From Pseudomonas taeanensis MS-3 (GTDB taxonomy: Bacteria > Pseudomonadota > Gammaproteobacteria > Pseudomonadales > Pseudomonadaceae), in contig NZ_AWSQ01000006.1 in NCBI RefSeq assembly GCF_000498575.2, forward strand, positions 282,432-346,431: a stretch of 64,000 nucleotides of DNA. Direction: 5' to 3'. Positions within the stretch are counted from its first letter, which is position 1; the number at the start of each line of letters is the position of its first letter. This document shows, one piece after another, positions 56,899 to 64,000 of this stretch. Both the position numbers and the translations under genes were made by a program. A model generated the notes under the pieces. That model saw only the letters and a list, made by a program, of their open reading frames with translations, was not told the origin of the DNA and ran no database searches.

Positions 56899-57528
56899 AT
56901 GGATGACTCCGACTATCTACGCCTGCTCACGCACCAGGCCGAACAAGCCAATGCCTTTCTCTCCAACGCTCGCAAGTGGGAGCGCGAGCGCTGGGTATGC
57001 CAACGCCTGCTGCAAGCCCTGAATATCGAGCACCGGCTCGATGAGTTCAGCGCCGCCGAACAAGAACCGCCCGATGTACTGTTTCGCGAGGCGAGCTTCG
57101 AAGTGTTTTTCGTGCTGGATGAAGGACGCCGTCTGAACGATGAATGGCGCGCCGAACTGGAGCGCCGCCGCAAGGCATTCTCGCTCAGCCAACTGGTACG
57201 CCGTGAGGCCAAGCCCCGGCGTATCGCCACCGCCGAACTGCAAGCGCGGCTGGCACCAACCCTGCGCAAGAAAGCCCACAACTACAGCGAGCGCGGTCTC
57301 GATCTCGGAGAACTGGACCTGCTGGCCTACGTCAACCTGAAACGCTTCGTGCCCGACTTCAACAGCCACTTCCCCCCGCCCACCGAATACCTGCGCCAGG
57401 GCTGGCGTTCGCTGTCGCTGGTCGGGCCGACCTTCGCGCGCGTGTTGTTCGCCCACCCGGATGCCCCCGACTTCCTGCGCGGCAATCTCGGGCGCAGCGT
57501 GCTGTTCGATGTCGGCATCAGTCTATGA
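56899..57528 (+). CDS. DUF1780 family protein
   Basis: A 209-residue soluble protein of the DUF1780 family, function unknown. Features: LSNARKWERERWVCQRLLQA, the acidic strand DVLFREASFEVFFVLDEGRR and FPPPTEYLRQGWRSLSLVGP. The DVLF-x-x-ASFEVFFVLDE pattern could suit a PD-(D/E)XK-like nuclease core, but I cannot confirm it. Its stop overlaps the MOSC gene by 4 bases, so the two are translated together, a pairing I recall from other Pseudomonas genomes. Confidence 0.82.
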   Translation: MDDSDYLRLLTHQAEQANAFLSNARKWERERWVCQRLLQALNIEHRLDEFSAAEQEPPDVLFREASFEVFFVLDEGRRLNDEWRAELERRRKAFSLSQLVRREAKPRRIATAELQARLAPTLRKKAHNYSERGLDLGELDLLAYVNLKRFVPDFNSHFPPPTEYLRQGWRSLSLVGPTFARVLFAHPDAPDFLRGNLGRSVLFDVGISL

Positions 57529-58037
57529 GCCCGCTGCAAGCGTTGCTGGCTGCAGTGCCGCAGCAGGGCCAGGTGCGCTGGATCGGCGTACGCCCGACCT
57601 CGCGTGGCGCCATGCTGGAGCTGGACGCCGTAGAAGCACGCCGTGACGCCGGCCTGACCGGTGACCACAGTCGGCCCGGGCCACGCAATGCACGTCAGGT
57701 CACGCTGATCCAGTGGGAACACCTGGCAGTAGTCAGCGCCCTGCTCGGTCGACCGCCAGAGTTAGCGATTCAACCCGAGGATCTGCGCCGCAATCTCGCC
57801 ATCAGTGGCATCAACCTGTTCAGCCTCAAGGGACGGCGCTTTCGCATTGGCCAGGCCATATTGGAAACCACAGGTTGGTGCCAACCCTGTGCGCGTCTCG
57901 AAGAACGCCTGGGACTGGGTACCTTTCAAGCCATGCGCGGCCACGGCGGTATCACCGCACGTGTACTGCATGGCGGAATTATTCGCCTGAATGACGACGT
58001 GTGCGTTGAGCCCCTGACAAACCCAAGGCTAGAATAG
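57525..58037 (+). CDS. MOSC domain-containing protein
   Basis: A 170-residue MOSC-domain protein. MOSC domains bind molybdenum cofactor or deliver sulfur through a conserved Cys; here candidates are in TTGWCQPCARLEERLG. The preceding LRRNLAISGINLFSLKGRRF is the typical core. The ATG overlaps the DUF1780 stop. No molybdoenzyme gene is near, so the acceptor is unknown. Confidence 0.88.
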   Translation: MSPLQALLAAVPQQGQVRWIGVRPTSRGAMLELDAVEARRDAGLTGDHSRPGPRNARQVTLIQWEHLAVVSALLGRPPELAIQPEDLRRNLAISGINLFSLKGRRFRIGQAILETTGWCQPCARLEERLGLGTFQAMRGHGGITARVLHGGIIRLNDDVCVEPLTNPRLE

Positions 58038-58176
58038 CCACCATCTGCAGGCCCAAGAAAACGACTGCGCTTGGTTATACGGCGTTAAAACAGACAAAAG
58101 TGCCACACCGTCTGTGTTTGCCTGACCTGGCCTTCGCTCGCTTCGTTTTCACTTGGCCCGCTCTATCGAGGCCCCT

Positions 58177-58350
58177 ATGTCCAGCCGTCTGAGTCCCGAC
58201 GATCAAAAACGCGTCGACCAGTACCTGAGTGCGCCCCAGCATCAAGTCGCACGCCAGCCGTTCAAGGTGTGGCGTTTGCTGTTGATTGTGCTCGTTTCGG
58301 TGATTGGTCTGGGTATCCTCAGCCGCCTTCTGAGTCGACTGGTGCTATGA
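58177..58350 (+). CDS. DUF3094 family small membrane protein
   Basis: A 57-residue protein, MSSRLSPDDQKRVDQYLSAP then a basic segment and one C-terminal membrane helix (LLLIVLVSVIGLGILSRLLS). It matches the DUF3094 pattern of Pseudomonas, located before ndh as PA4537 is in PAO1 (from memory). The ATG at 58177 is taken; the frame from 58153 adds eight residues. Confidence 0.8.
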   Translation: MSSRLSPDDQKRVDQYLSAPQHQVARQPFKVWRLLLIVLVSVIGLGILSRLLSRLVL

Positions 58351-58413
58351 GCTGCTTAGCGCTCGCCCTGGCGAACTCCCCGCGCTTTTTTCAAAGCCTT
58401 GTGAGAGTGTCCC

Positions 58414-59715
58414 ATGTCCCATCAAATAGTCATCGTCGGCGGCGGCGCCGGCGGTCTGGAGCTTGCCACCCGCCTGGGTAGAACCCTGGGCAAGCGCGGC
58501 AAAGCCAAGATCACCCTGGTTGACGCCAACCTGACGCATATCTGGAAGCCGCTGCTGCATGAAGTCGCCGCAGGGTCGCTCAACTCTTCCGAGGACGAGC
58601 TGAACTACGTGGCCCAAGCCAAGTGGAACCACTTCGAATTCCAACTGGGACGCATGTCCGGGCTTAACCGAGCCGAACGCCGCATCACCCTGAGCCCGAC
58701 TCTCGATGAGCAGGGTGAAGTACTCGTTCCGCAGCGTGAGCTCGGCTACGACAGCCTGGTCATTGCCGTTGGCAGCACCACCAACGACTTCGGCACGCCG
58801 GGCGCCGCCGAACACTGCCTGTTCCTCGATACCCGCGAGCAGGCCGAGCGCTTCCATCGCCAACTGCTCAGCCATTACCTGCGCGCCCACGCCAGCCAGA
58901 GCGAATCCACCGAATACATCAGCGTCGCCATAGTCGGTGCCGGTGCAACCGGCGTTGAACTGGCCGCCGAACTGCATCACGCCGCCCACGAGCTGGCCGC
59001 TTATGGGCTGGATCGCATCCGCCCGGAAAACATGCGTATCACCCTGATCGAAGCAGGCCCACGGGTGCTGCCGGCCCTGCCTGAACGCATCGGCCAACCG
59101 GTGCATAAAACCCTGGAAAAGCTCGGCGTGACCGTACTGACCAACGCCGCGGTCAAAGAAGTGACCCGCGAGGGTTTGCACACCGCCCAGGGCGAAACCA
59201 TTACCGCCAGCCTCAAGGTCTGGGCCGCCGGGATTCGCGCGCCGGCTTTCCTCAAGGATCTGGATGGCCTGGAAAGCACCCGCATCAACCAGCTGCAAGT
59301 ACGGCCGACCCTGCAAACCACCCGCGATGACAACATCTTCGCCTTTGGTGATTGCGCCGCCTGCCCGCAGCCCGGCAGCGACGGGCGCAATGTGCCGCCA
59401 CGTGCCCAGGCCGCCCACCAGCAGGCCTCGCTGCTGGCCAAGTCGCTTAAATTGCGCATCGAGGGCCAAGCCCTGCCGGAGTATCGCTACCGTGATTACG
59501 GCTCGCTGATCTCACTGGCGAGCTTCTCGGCGGTCGGCAACCTAATGGGCAACCTGACCGGCAGCGTGATGCTCGAGGGCTGGCTGGCGCGGATGTTTTA
59601 TCTATCGCTCTACCGCATGCATCAAATGGCGTTGTACGGGCGCTTCCGCACCCTGACGCTGATGCTCAGCGACCGCATTGGCCGCAGCACCGAGCCGCGC
59701 CTGAAACTGCACTGA
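58414..59715 (+). CDS. ndh: Type II NADH:quinone dehydrogenase
   Basis: A 433-residue peripheral membrane flavoenzyme that passes electrons from NADH to ubiquinone without pumping protons. FAD-binding site IVIVGGGAGGLELATRLGRT, NAD-binding site VAIVGAGATGVELAAELHHA, second FAD motif NIFAFGDCAACPQ, and the amphipathic C-terminus for membrane contact. Order DUF3094-ndh equals PA4537-PA4538. The ATG is 63 bases after the DUF3094 gene; a hairpin at 59730-59768 follows. Confidence 0.95.
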   Translation: MSHQIVIVGGGAGGLELATRLGRTLGKRGKAKITLVDANLTHIWKPLLHEVAAGSLNSSEDELNYVAQAKWNHFEFQLGRMSGLNRAERRITLSPTLDEQGEVLVPQRELGYDSLVIAVGSTTNDFGTPGAAEHCLFLDTREQAERFHRQLLSHYLRAHASQSESTEYISVAIVGAGATGVELAAELHHAAHELAAYGLDRIRPENMRITLIEAGPRVLPALPERIGQPVHKTLEKLGVTVLTNAAVKEVTREGLHTAQGETITASLKVWAAGIRAPAFLKDLDGLESTRINQLQVRPTLQTTRDDNIFAFGDCAACPQPGSDGRNVPPRAQAAHQQASLLAKSLKLRIEGQALPEYRYRDYGSLISLASFSAVGNLMGNLTGSVMLEGWLARMFYLSLYRMHQMALYGRFRTLTLMLSDRIGRSTEPRLKLH

Positions 59716-59729
59716 CCGACAGCCACCAG

Positions 59730-59768
59730 ACTGCGCATGGGCCCGCCGGCCGGGCCTCCATGCGCAGT
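59730..59768. terminator. Strong hairpin between convergent ndh and helicase genes
   Basis: ACTGCGCATGG (59730-59740) pairs with CCATGCGCAGT (59758-59768), enclosing a second GGCCCG/CGGGCC stem. T-runs are short. Position between two stops suggests a bidirectional terminator. Confidence 0.65.
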
Positions 59769-59809
59769 TGCTTTACATCACCTCCCCCCGCAACGATCGC
59801 AGCAACTCC

Positions 59810-61783
59810 TCAGGGCTGACTGGCGCGTCGGGCCAGCACCTGCGTTGCGCCCTGGGGTTTCTGGGTGAACCACAGCACGCGGCTGACCCCACGGGTAATG
59901 GCCACATAAGCCAGGCGCAGGCTTTCATCCTGCATCGCCTGGTCATAGCTATTACGGAAGAAGCCCGAATAGGCATACAGCGCATTGCGCAGCGGGTGTT
60001 TTTCCGGCGGCGCGCAGTCATCGACGATGATCGCCACTTCGGCTTGCAGCCCCTTGGCCCGGTGGATGGTGTAGGCCTTGACCGGCAGCTTCTTGTCCAG
60101 CTGGGCCTGAATACTCTGCAAGGGTTGGTTGCGCCGGCTCAATACCAACACCGCCGTGCGCTCGGCGCTGGGGCGAGTGGCGGCATATTCACATTGCGCT
60201 TTGATTTCCTTGAGCAGTTCCGGCAAACGGCTGTTCAGGTCAAAGCGCGGCACCAGCTTGACCCCGTGGTCGCCAGGCTGCATGGCCTTGAAGGCGTTAC
60301 TGGTCTTGTCTTGTTTGAACTCGACGCCCGCGAGCACCGCCTCGCCATCGCGTATCACCGGTTCGATGGAGCGGTAGTTGGTTTCCAGCATCAACAGCGC
60401 GCTGTGCTTCGCCTTGCCCTTGCCGGGAAAGTGCTTGTCGAAGTCCATGAACAACTCGGGAGAGCTGCCACGCCAGCCATAGATCGACTGCCAGTCGTCA
60501 CCGATCGCCATCAGGCTGATCGCCTCTTTGTTGCGCGCCAGGCAACGGTGCAGGGCCTGCAGCCACTGGACAATCTGCGGGGAGATGTCCTGAAACTCAT
60601 CGATCAACAGGTGATTGAAGGGTGCCAGGGCCTGGGTCGAGATCCCTGCGCCGCCGGCCGCCAAACGCTGCGTGAGTTGCTGGAACGCGCCATTGAAGGT
60701 CATCAACCCCTGCTCCTGCAGGCAGGCCTCGAAATGAGCCCAGAACATCACCAGGGCTTCGCTGAACAGCCGCTCCCGGGCAGAGCAGGCCAGCGTTTGT
60801 GTGGCTAACTGATCGAGACGGATGCCGATGCTCTGCATGAACCCCGCTTGGACATAGAAGGCTTCGAACAGCGGCACCGGGGTGAACTCCCCGGCCAACT
60901 TGAAACCATCCAGCGGCGCCTTGGGCACAGCAGCACGCTTGCCTTCGGCGCTGCTGGCCGGCGGCGCCGGCAAACCCAGCAGGCTGTGCACCCGCTGACG
61001 AAAATCCGCTTCCTGGGCGTAGCACGCCTGGTAAGCCTGTTGCAGCAGGCGCTGCTGGGCGGGACGCAAGCGTGTGGAGATCAGTGGGTTATCCAATTCG
61101 GTGGTCGCGGCGGCCTTGTCGCCCAGCTGCTCGAACCACAGCGGGTTGTTCAGCACCTCCTTGGCCAGCAGCGCCATGGCCGAGTGGAAGGTGCGTACGG
61201 CTTGCCGAGCCTTGCCGGCATCGAAAGGGTACTGCCAGTAGTCCAAGACTTTGAGCAGTTGCTCGCGCAGCTGCGCACAGGAGGCATTGGTGAAGGAGAT
61301 CACCGTCAGACGCTCGGCCTCGATGCCCATGTGACAGAGCATGAACACCACGCGCAACACCAGAGTGGTGGACTTACCCGAACCCGCCCCGGCAAAGATC
61401 CGCGTGGCCGGATTGCGGCTGAGGATCATCGCCCACTGTTCGTCGGAAGGACTACTGATCACCCCCGCACTCACCGCCTGGGCGACGCGCTCACGCATGG
61501 CCTGGATTTGCGCAGCGCCGACCGCCATTGGTGCCGGTCCATAGATGCCTGCGTTGGCCGGTTTGCTCAATTTGGCTCGGGGCCTGGCCGGTTTTGTCGC
61601 ACTGGCGGTTTTGCTCTTGTTGGTTTTGCCCGCGCTGGCGCCGGCCTTCTTCACCCGTCGCTTGGGGTTTGGGTGAAGCAAGGCCGCTTCGCCTTCGGCC
61701 CGCAGGTACGCCGTGGTCCGGGGGAAGTAACGCAGCAACGCCCCGGAGAGGAGCAACTTGTAGCGTTTGACGGCAGACAGCAT
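59810..61783 (-). CDS. UvrD/Rep-family superfamily 1 helicase with Lys/Ala/Pro-rich N-terminal tail
   Basis: A 657-residue DNA helicase. From the ATG at 61783: a basic segment to about 37, a Lys/Ala/Pro/Thr-rich tail (about 38-78) like histone-H1-type linkers, a Q-motif (SDEQWAMIL, about 113), Walker A AGAGSGKST (about 131-139), motif II LLIDEFQDISP, motif III GDDWQSIYGWRGSS, motif IV LETNYRS and motif VI AYVAITRGV. Overall nearest to UvrD/Rep; a specialised repair role is likely. It is a lone gene. The upstream frame to 61870 is probably not translated. Confidence 0.9.
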   Translation of the reverse strand: MLSAVKRYKLLLSGALLRYFPRTTAYLRAEGEAALLHPNPKRRVKKAGASAGKTNKSKTASATKPARPRAKLSKPANAGIYGPAPMAVGAAQIQAMRERVAQAVSAGVISSPSDEQWAMILSRNPATRIFAGAGSGKSTTLVLRVVFMLCHMGIEAERLTVISFTNASCAQLREQLLKVLDYWQYPFDAGKARQAVRTFHSAMALLAKEVLNNPLWFEQLGDKAAATTELDNPLISTRLRPAQQRLLQQAYQACYAQEADFRQRVHSLLGLPAPPASSAEGKRAAVPKAPLDGFKLAGEFTPVPLFEAFYVQAGFMQSIGIRLDQLATQTLACSARERLFSEALVMFWAHFEACLQEQGLMTFNGAFQQLTQRLAAGGAGISTQALAPFNHLLIDEFQDISPQIVQWLQALHRCLARNKEAISLMAIGDDWQSIYGWRGSSPELFMDFDKHFPGKGKAKHSALLMLETNYRSIEPVIRDGEAVLAGVEFKQDKTSNAFKAMQPGDHGVKLVPRFDLNSRLPELLKEIKAQCEYAATRPSAERTAVLVLSRRNQPLQSIQAQLDKKLPVKAYTIHRAKGLQAEVAIIVDDCAPPEKHPLRNALYAYSGFFRNSYDQAMQDESLRLAYVAITRGVSRVLWFTQKPQGATQVLARRASQP

Positions 61784-61974
61784 TCGGCGATTCCAACCCA
61801 GGCAATGAGGTATATCGTTGAATGATAAGTGCTTTTGCCCAAGGCAGGGCAACCGCCAGAGCAACGGCATTAGTCGGCGGGGTCAATCTTCAGGACAGCA
61901 GCGAAGGTCATGCCCCGCCAATCACTTAATGATGAACGCAGTCAGGCCATTCTCCCGCGGGCCTTGCGCTGTCC

Positions 61975-62679
61975 TCAGACGGCCCGGGTTAACCCCCCGT
62001 CGAGCCGAATGTTCTGCCCGGTCATGTACGCGGCCTCGTCCGAGGCGAGAAATGCGATCAGCGCTGACACGTCACTTGCTTTGCCGTAGTGCCCCATGGG
62101 AATCCGGGCGCGGCGGTCTGCGGTTTCCGGCAGGCTGTCGATGAAGCCCGGCAGCACGTTGTTCATGCGCACGTGGTCGGCGGCGTATTTGTCCGCAAAC
62201 AGCTTGGTGAAACTGGCCAGCGCCGCCCGGAACACACCCGAGGTGGGGAACAACGGGTCGGGCTCGAAGGCGGCAAAGGTCGAGATATTCACGATGGCCC
62301 CTCCGCCTTGGGCGGCCATTAGCGGCGTAACGATCCGGGCTGCCCGCACCACGTTCAGCAGGTAGACCTCCATCCCGCTGTGCCACTCGTCGTCGCTGAT
62401 CTCCAACACCGGTCCCTTCGGCCCGTGCCCCGCCGAATTGACCAGCACATCCACCCGTCCCCAGCGCTCCATCGCCCGGTCCGCCAGGTTTTGAATATCG
62501 GCTACCGAGCGGTTCGAACCGGTCACGCCAAGGCCACCTAATTCGATGGCAAGCGCCTCGCCTTTGCCCGATGACGACAGGATCGCAACCTTGTAGCCGT
62601 CTGCTGCCAGACGTCGCGCCGCGTCTGCGCCCATGCCGCTACCGCCTGCGGTGATCAGTGCCACTTTATTGGAAACCAT
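61975..62679 (-). CDS. Short-chain dehydrogenase/reductase-like protein lacking the usual YxxxK
   Basis: A 234-residue Rossmann-fold protein. Nucleotide site AGGSGMGADAARRLAADGY, then VLVNSAGHGP, GGAIVNISTFAAFEP and the C-terminal YMTGQNIRLDGGL are SDR-like. Where typical SDRs have YSASKAAL this reads SGVFRAALASFTK, so both catalytic Tyr and Lys are replaced (S and R). It may be a non-standard reductase or a binding protein. It diverges from the LysR gene over 125 bases and is its probable target. Confidence 0.85.
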   Translation of the reverse strand: MVSNKVALITAGGSGMGADAARRLAADGYKVAILSSSGKGEALAIELGGLGVTGSNRSVADIQNLADRAMERWGRVDVLVNSAGHGPKGPVLEISDDEWHSGMEVYLLNVVRAARIVTPLMAAQGGGAIVNISTFAAFEPDPLFPTSGVFRAALASFTKLFADKYAADHVRMNNVLPGFIDSLPETADRRARIPMGHYGKASDVSALIAFLASDEAAYMTGQNIRLDGGLTRAV

Positions 62680-62698
62680 GAGCGCTGCTCCATTGCTG

Positions 62699-62726
62699 AT
62701 AACTGTGTGGATAGGGGAATAGTTAT
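62699..62726. promoter_or_regulatory. Candidate LysR-type operator between SDR and LysR genes
   Basis: ATAACT (62699-62704) and AGTTAT (62721-62726) form a dyad with a 16-base spacer, 20 bases from the SDR start and inside the divergent promoter region. LysR proteins often bind such spaced dyads upstream of the divergent gene. By eye only. Confidence 0.35.
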
Positions 62727-62804
62727 GAGCTTAATACGCACCCTTGACCAATCATCTCTGGTCGCTCAAGACTGTAGAAAAACTACTGCCTGCGGAGGCC
62801 GTGC

Positions 62805-63686
62805 GTGCGCCAAGCCAATTTGAATGCGTTGCGGATGTTCGATGCGGCTGCGCGGCAGCTGAATTTTCGGCTGGCCGCAGAAGAGCTGAACCTGACCCAA
62901 GGGGCCGTTGCGCAGCAGGTGCGGCGGCTTGAAGCCGACTTGGGGCTGCAGCTGTTTTACCGTGAGGCCCGTGGTCTTGCCCTGACAGAGGTGGGGCGGA
63001 GCTATCACGCCCCTGTTCGCCGAGCACTGGCGATCATCGATGAGGCAACGCAAAAATTGCGGCCCGAGAACACACGCATCACGCTCAGCGTTACGCCGTC
63101 ATTCGCCTCGAAATGGCTGGTACCACGCTTGGCCGCCTTCGCGCGGGCGCACCCGGATATCGAGGTGCAAATTGTGGCCAATGAGGGGCTGGCGAATTTT
63201 CAGTCCGACGGCGTCGATCTCGCCATTCGCCAGGGCCGCGCGCCCTTGGGTGAGGGGCTTCATGTCGAGCTGCTAGCGCCTCTCGCACTCTATGCAGTCT
63301 GCAGCCCCGGCCTTGCAGAAGAACTCGGCCCCATCAAGCGACTGGAAGACTTCGCTATGCGGCCGCTGATTCAGGACTCTCATAACCTCTGGGCTGGCTT
63401 GTTCGAGGAAGCCGGCATAGCTGTCCCGCGGCGCTTCGTGCAGTTCAATCAAACCGCACTGGCCATGGATGCGGCGGCACATGGCCAAGGCATAGCCCTG
63501 GCTCCACGTCTGCTGTTAAACGCCGAGCTCGAGCAAGGTCGGCTGGTCGAGCTATGGCAGGATGGGCGAGCCAACCAGGGCGGTTATTACGTCATTTACC
63601 CCGGCGATCGACAGGCTAACCCCGCGCGAGATGCCTTGATCCATTGGCTTTTAACCGAGGCCAGGCATAGCCGCGCACCAGGCTGA
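62805..63686 (+). CDS. LysR-family transcriptional regulator (GcvA-like)
   Basis: A 293-residue regulator. N-terminal helix-turn-helix LNALRMFDAAARQLNFRLAA, then EELNLTQGAVAQQVRRLEAD; the effector domain begins ITLSVTPSFASKWLVPRLAA and contains DGVDLAIRQGRAP, typical of the GcvA subgroup. Start is a GTG at 62805 with CGGAGG 6-7 nt upstream. It probably controls the divergent SDR gene. The inducer is unknown. Confidence 0.92.
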   Translation: MRQANLNALRMFDAAARQLNFRLAAEELNLTQGAVAQQVRRLEADLGLQLFYREARGLALTEVGRSYHAPVRRALAIIDEATQKLRPENTRITLSVTPSFASKWLVPRLAAFARAHPDIEVQIVANEGLANFQSDGVDLAIRQGRAPLGEGLHVELLAPLALYAVCSPGLAEELGPIKRLEDFAMRPLIQDSHNLWAGLFEEAGIAVPRRFVQFNQTALAMDAAAHGQGIALAPRLLLNAELEQGRLVELWQDGRANQGGYYVIYPGDRQANPARDALIHWLLTEARHSRAPG

Positions 63687-63783
63687 CAGCTTATCGATTG
63701 GCATAATCGACTGCCGAGGTCGTGCGCGCAGCAACCGGGCCTCGGGTTTGGTTGAGCGAAACACTGCGCGTAAGATGAGTGGC

Positions 63784-64000
63784 ATGACTAAACACAGCCA
63801 AGCGTTCTCCCTCGATCACTCCCACCTGCTCGACGCCCTCATCGCCACCAACAAGCTGCTGATCATTCAGGACCTGGATGGCGTCTGCATGGGCTTGGTG
63901 CGTGACCCGCTAACCCGCAGCATCGAGCGTTGTTATGTGGAGGCGGCCCGGCGACTGGCGGGGCACTTCTACGTGCTGACCAATGGCGAACACATCGGCA
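63784..64000 (+). CDS. stpA: Glucosylglycerol 3-phosphatase StpA (3' end cut by window)
   Basis: The first 72 codons are visible from the ATG at 63784. The segment LLIIQDLDGVCMGLVRDPLT carries the HAD-type Asp-x-Asp nucleophile (DLDGV), and HFYVLTNGEHIG follows. These match, as I recall, glucosylglycerol-phosphate phosphatase StpA of cyanobacteria and some Pseudomonas. It removes phosphate from glucosylglycerol-3-phosphate to give the osmolyte glucosylglycerol. The partner synthase would be expected just beyond the window. Trehalose-phosphatase-like proteins are the main alternative. Confidence 0.78.
   Translation, partial: MTKHSQAFSLDHSHLLDALIATNKLLIIQDLDGVCMGLVRDPLTRSIERCYVEAARRLAGHFYVLTNGEHIG

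Noticed and set aside
1..64000. CRISPR arrays, insertion sequences, integrases, prophage genes or attachment sites
   Set aside because: No regularly spaced repeats, transposase or integrase motifs, or tRNA-flanking direct repeats were seen anywhere in the window.

Overview
The window is a piece of a Pseudomonas chromosome. This rests on gene content and order: the run from the MCP gene through ampE, ampD, a DUF1631 gene, nadC, pilA, pilB, pilC, pilD, coaE, yacG and on to ndh follows, as I recall it, the PA4520-PA4538 order of P. aeruginosa PAO1. piuC, a Sel1-repeat gene and speC match PA4515, PA4516 and PA4519. The DNA is GC-rich with Pseudomonas-style codon use. A truncated glucosylglycerol-phosphate phosphatase gene at the right edge points to a salt-tolerant species rather than P. 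aeruginosa. No rRNA, tRNA, CRISPR array, transposase or prophage was seen.

Layout. 1-3.8 kb: iron uptake (piuC, Sel1-repeat gene, TonB-dependent siderophore receptor). 4-12 kb: a leftward cluster with a FAD-linked 2-hydroxyacid oxidase, a Dpp-like ABC importer with a Tat-exported binding protein and a quinone oxidoreductase, plus a divergent Rrf2 regulator. 12.1-27.9 kb: a leftward arginine transaminase (ATA) catabolic island. It holds a second, nearly identical quinone oxidoreductase, an aldehyde dehydrogenase, aruH, aruI, an ADP-forming acyl-CoA synthetase, an acyl-CoA dehydrogenase, a crotonase, an NhaC antiporter, a hybrid kinase, a periplasmic binding protein, a response regulator and a TetR regulator. 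28-31 kb: speC and prfC, divergent. 31.3-37.8 kb: a DUF559 gene embedded in repeats, then the fructose PTS operon fruB-fruK-fruA and fruR. 38.8-44.4 kb: tatD, an MCP gene broken by one amber codon, a ROK kinase, ampE and ampD. 44.9-55.6 kb: DUF1631 gene, nadC, a pilin-glycosylation ligase, pilA, pilBCD, coaE, yacG. 55.6-64 kb: small conserved genes, a CbiM-like membrane protein, DUF1780, MOSC, DUF3094, ndh, a UvrD-like helicase, an SDR/LysR divergent pair, and stpA running off the edge.

How parts work together. In the ATA island, AruH and AruI would turn arginine into 4-guanidinobutyraldehyde and the aldehyde dehydrogenase would oxidise it to 4-guanidinobutyrate. The three CoA-enzyme genes in the same leftward run suggest an activation and beta-oxidation-like branch. 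The kinase, binding-protein and response-regulator genes overlap by 4 nt each and look like one sensory unit. The pil genes make the type IV pilin, its assembly ATPase, platform protein and prepilin peptidase, with a PglL-like ligase that could glycosylate the pilin. FruR has a near-consensus operator upstream of fruBKA.

Best leads for new biology: the CoA branch of arginine transamination; the binding protein inside the AruS/AruR pair; the transporter/oxidase cluster with a duplicated oxidoreductase; a tiny ORF with a perfect Shine-Dalgarno in the speC leader; the amber-interrupted chemoreceptor; and the DUF559 gene whose 3' end is itself a dispersed repeat. All functions are inferred from sequence alone; no database search was run.
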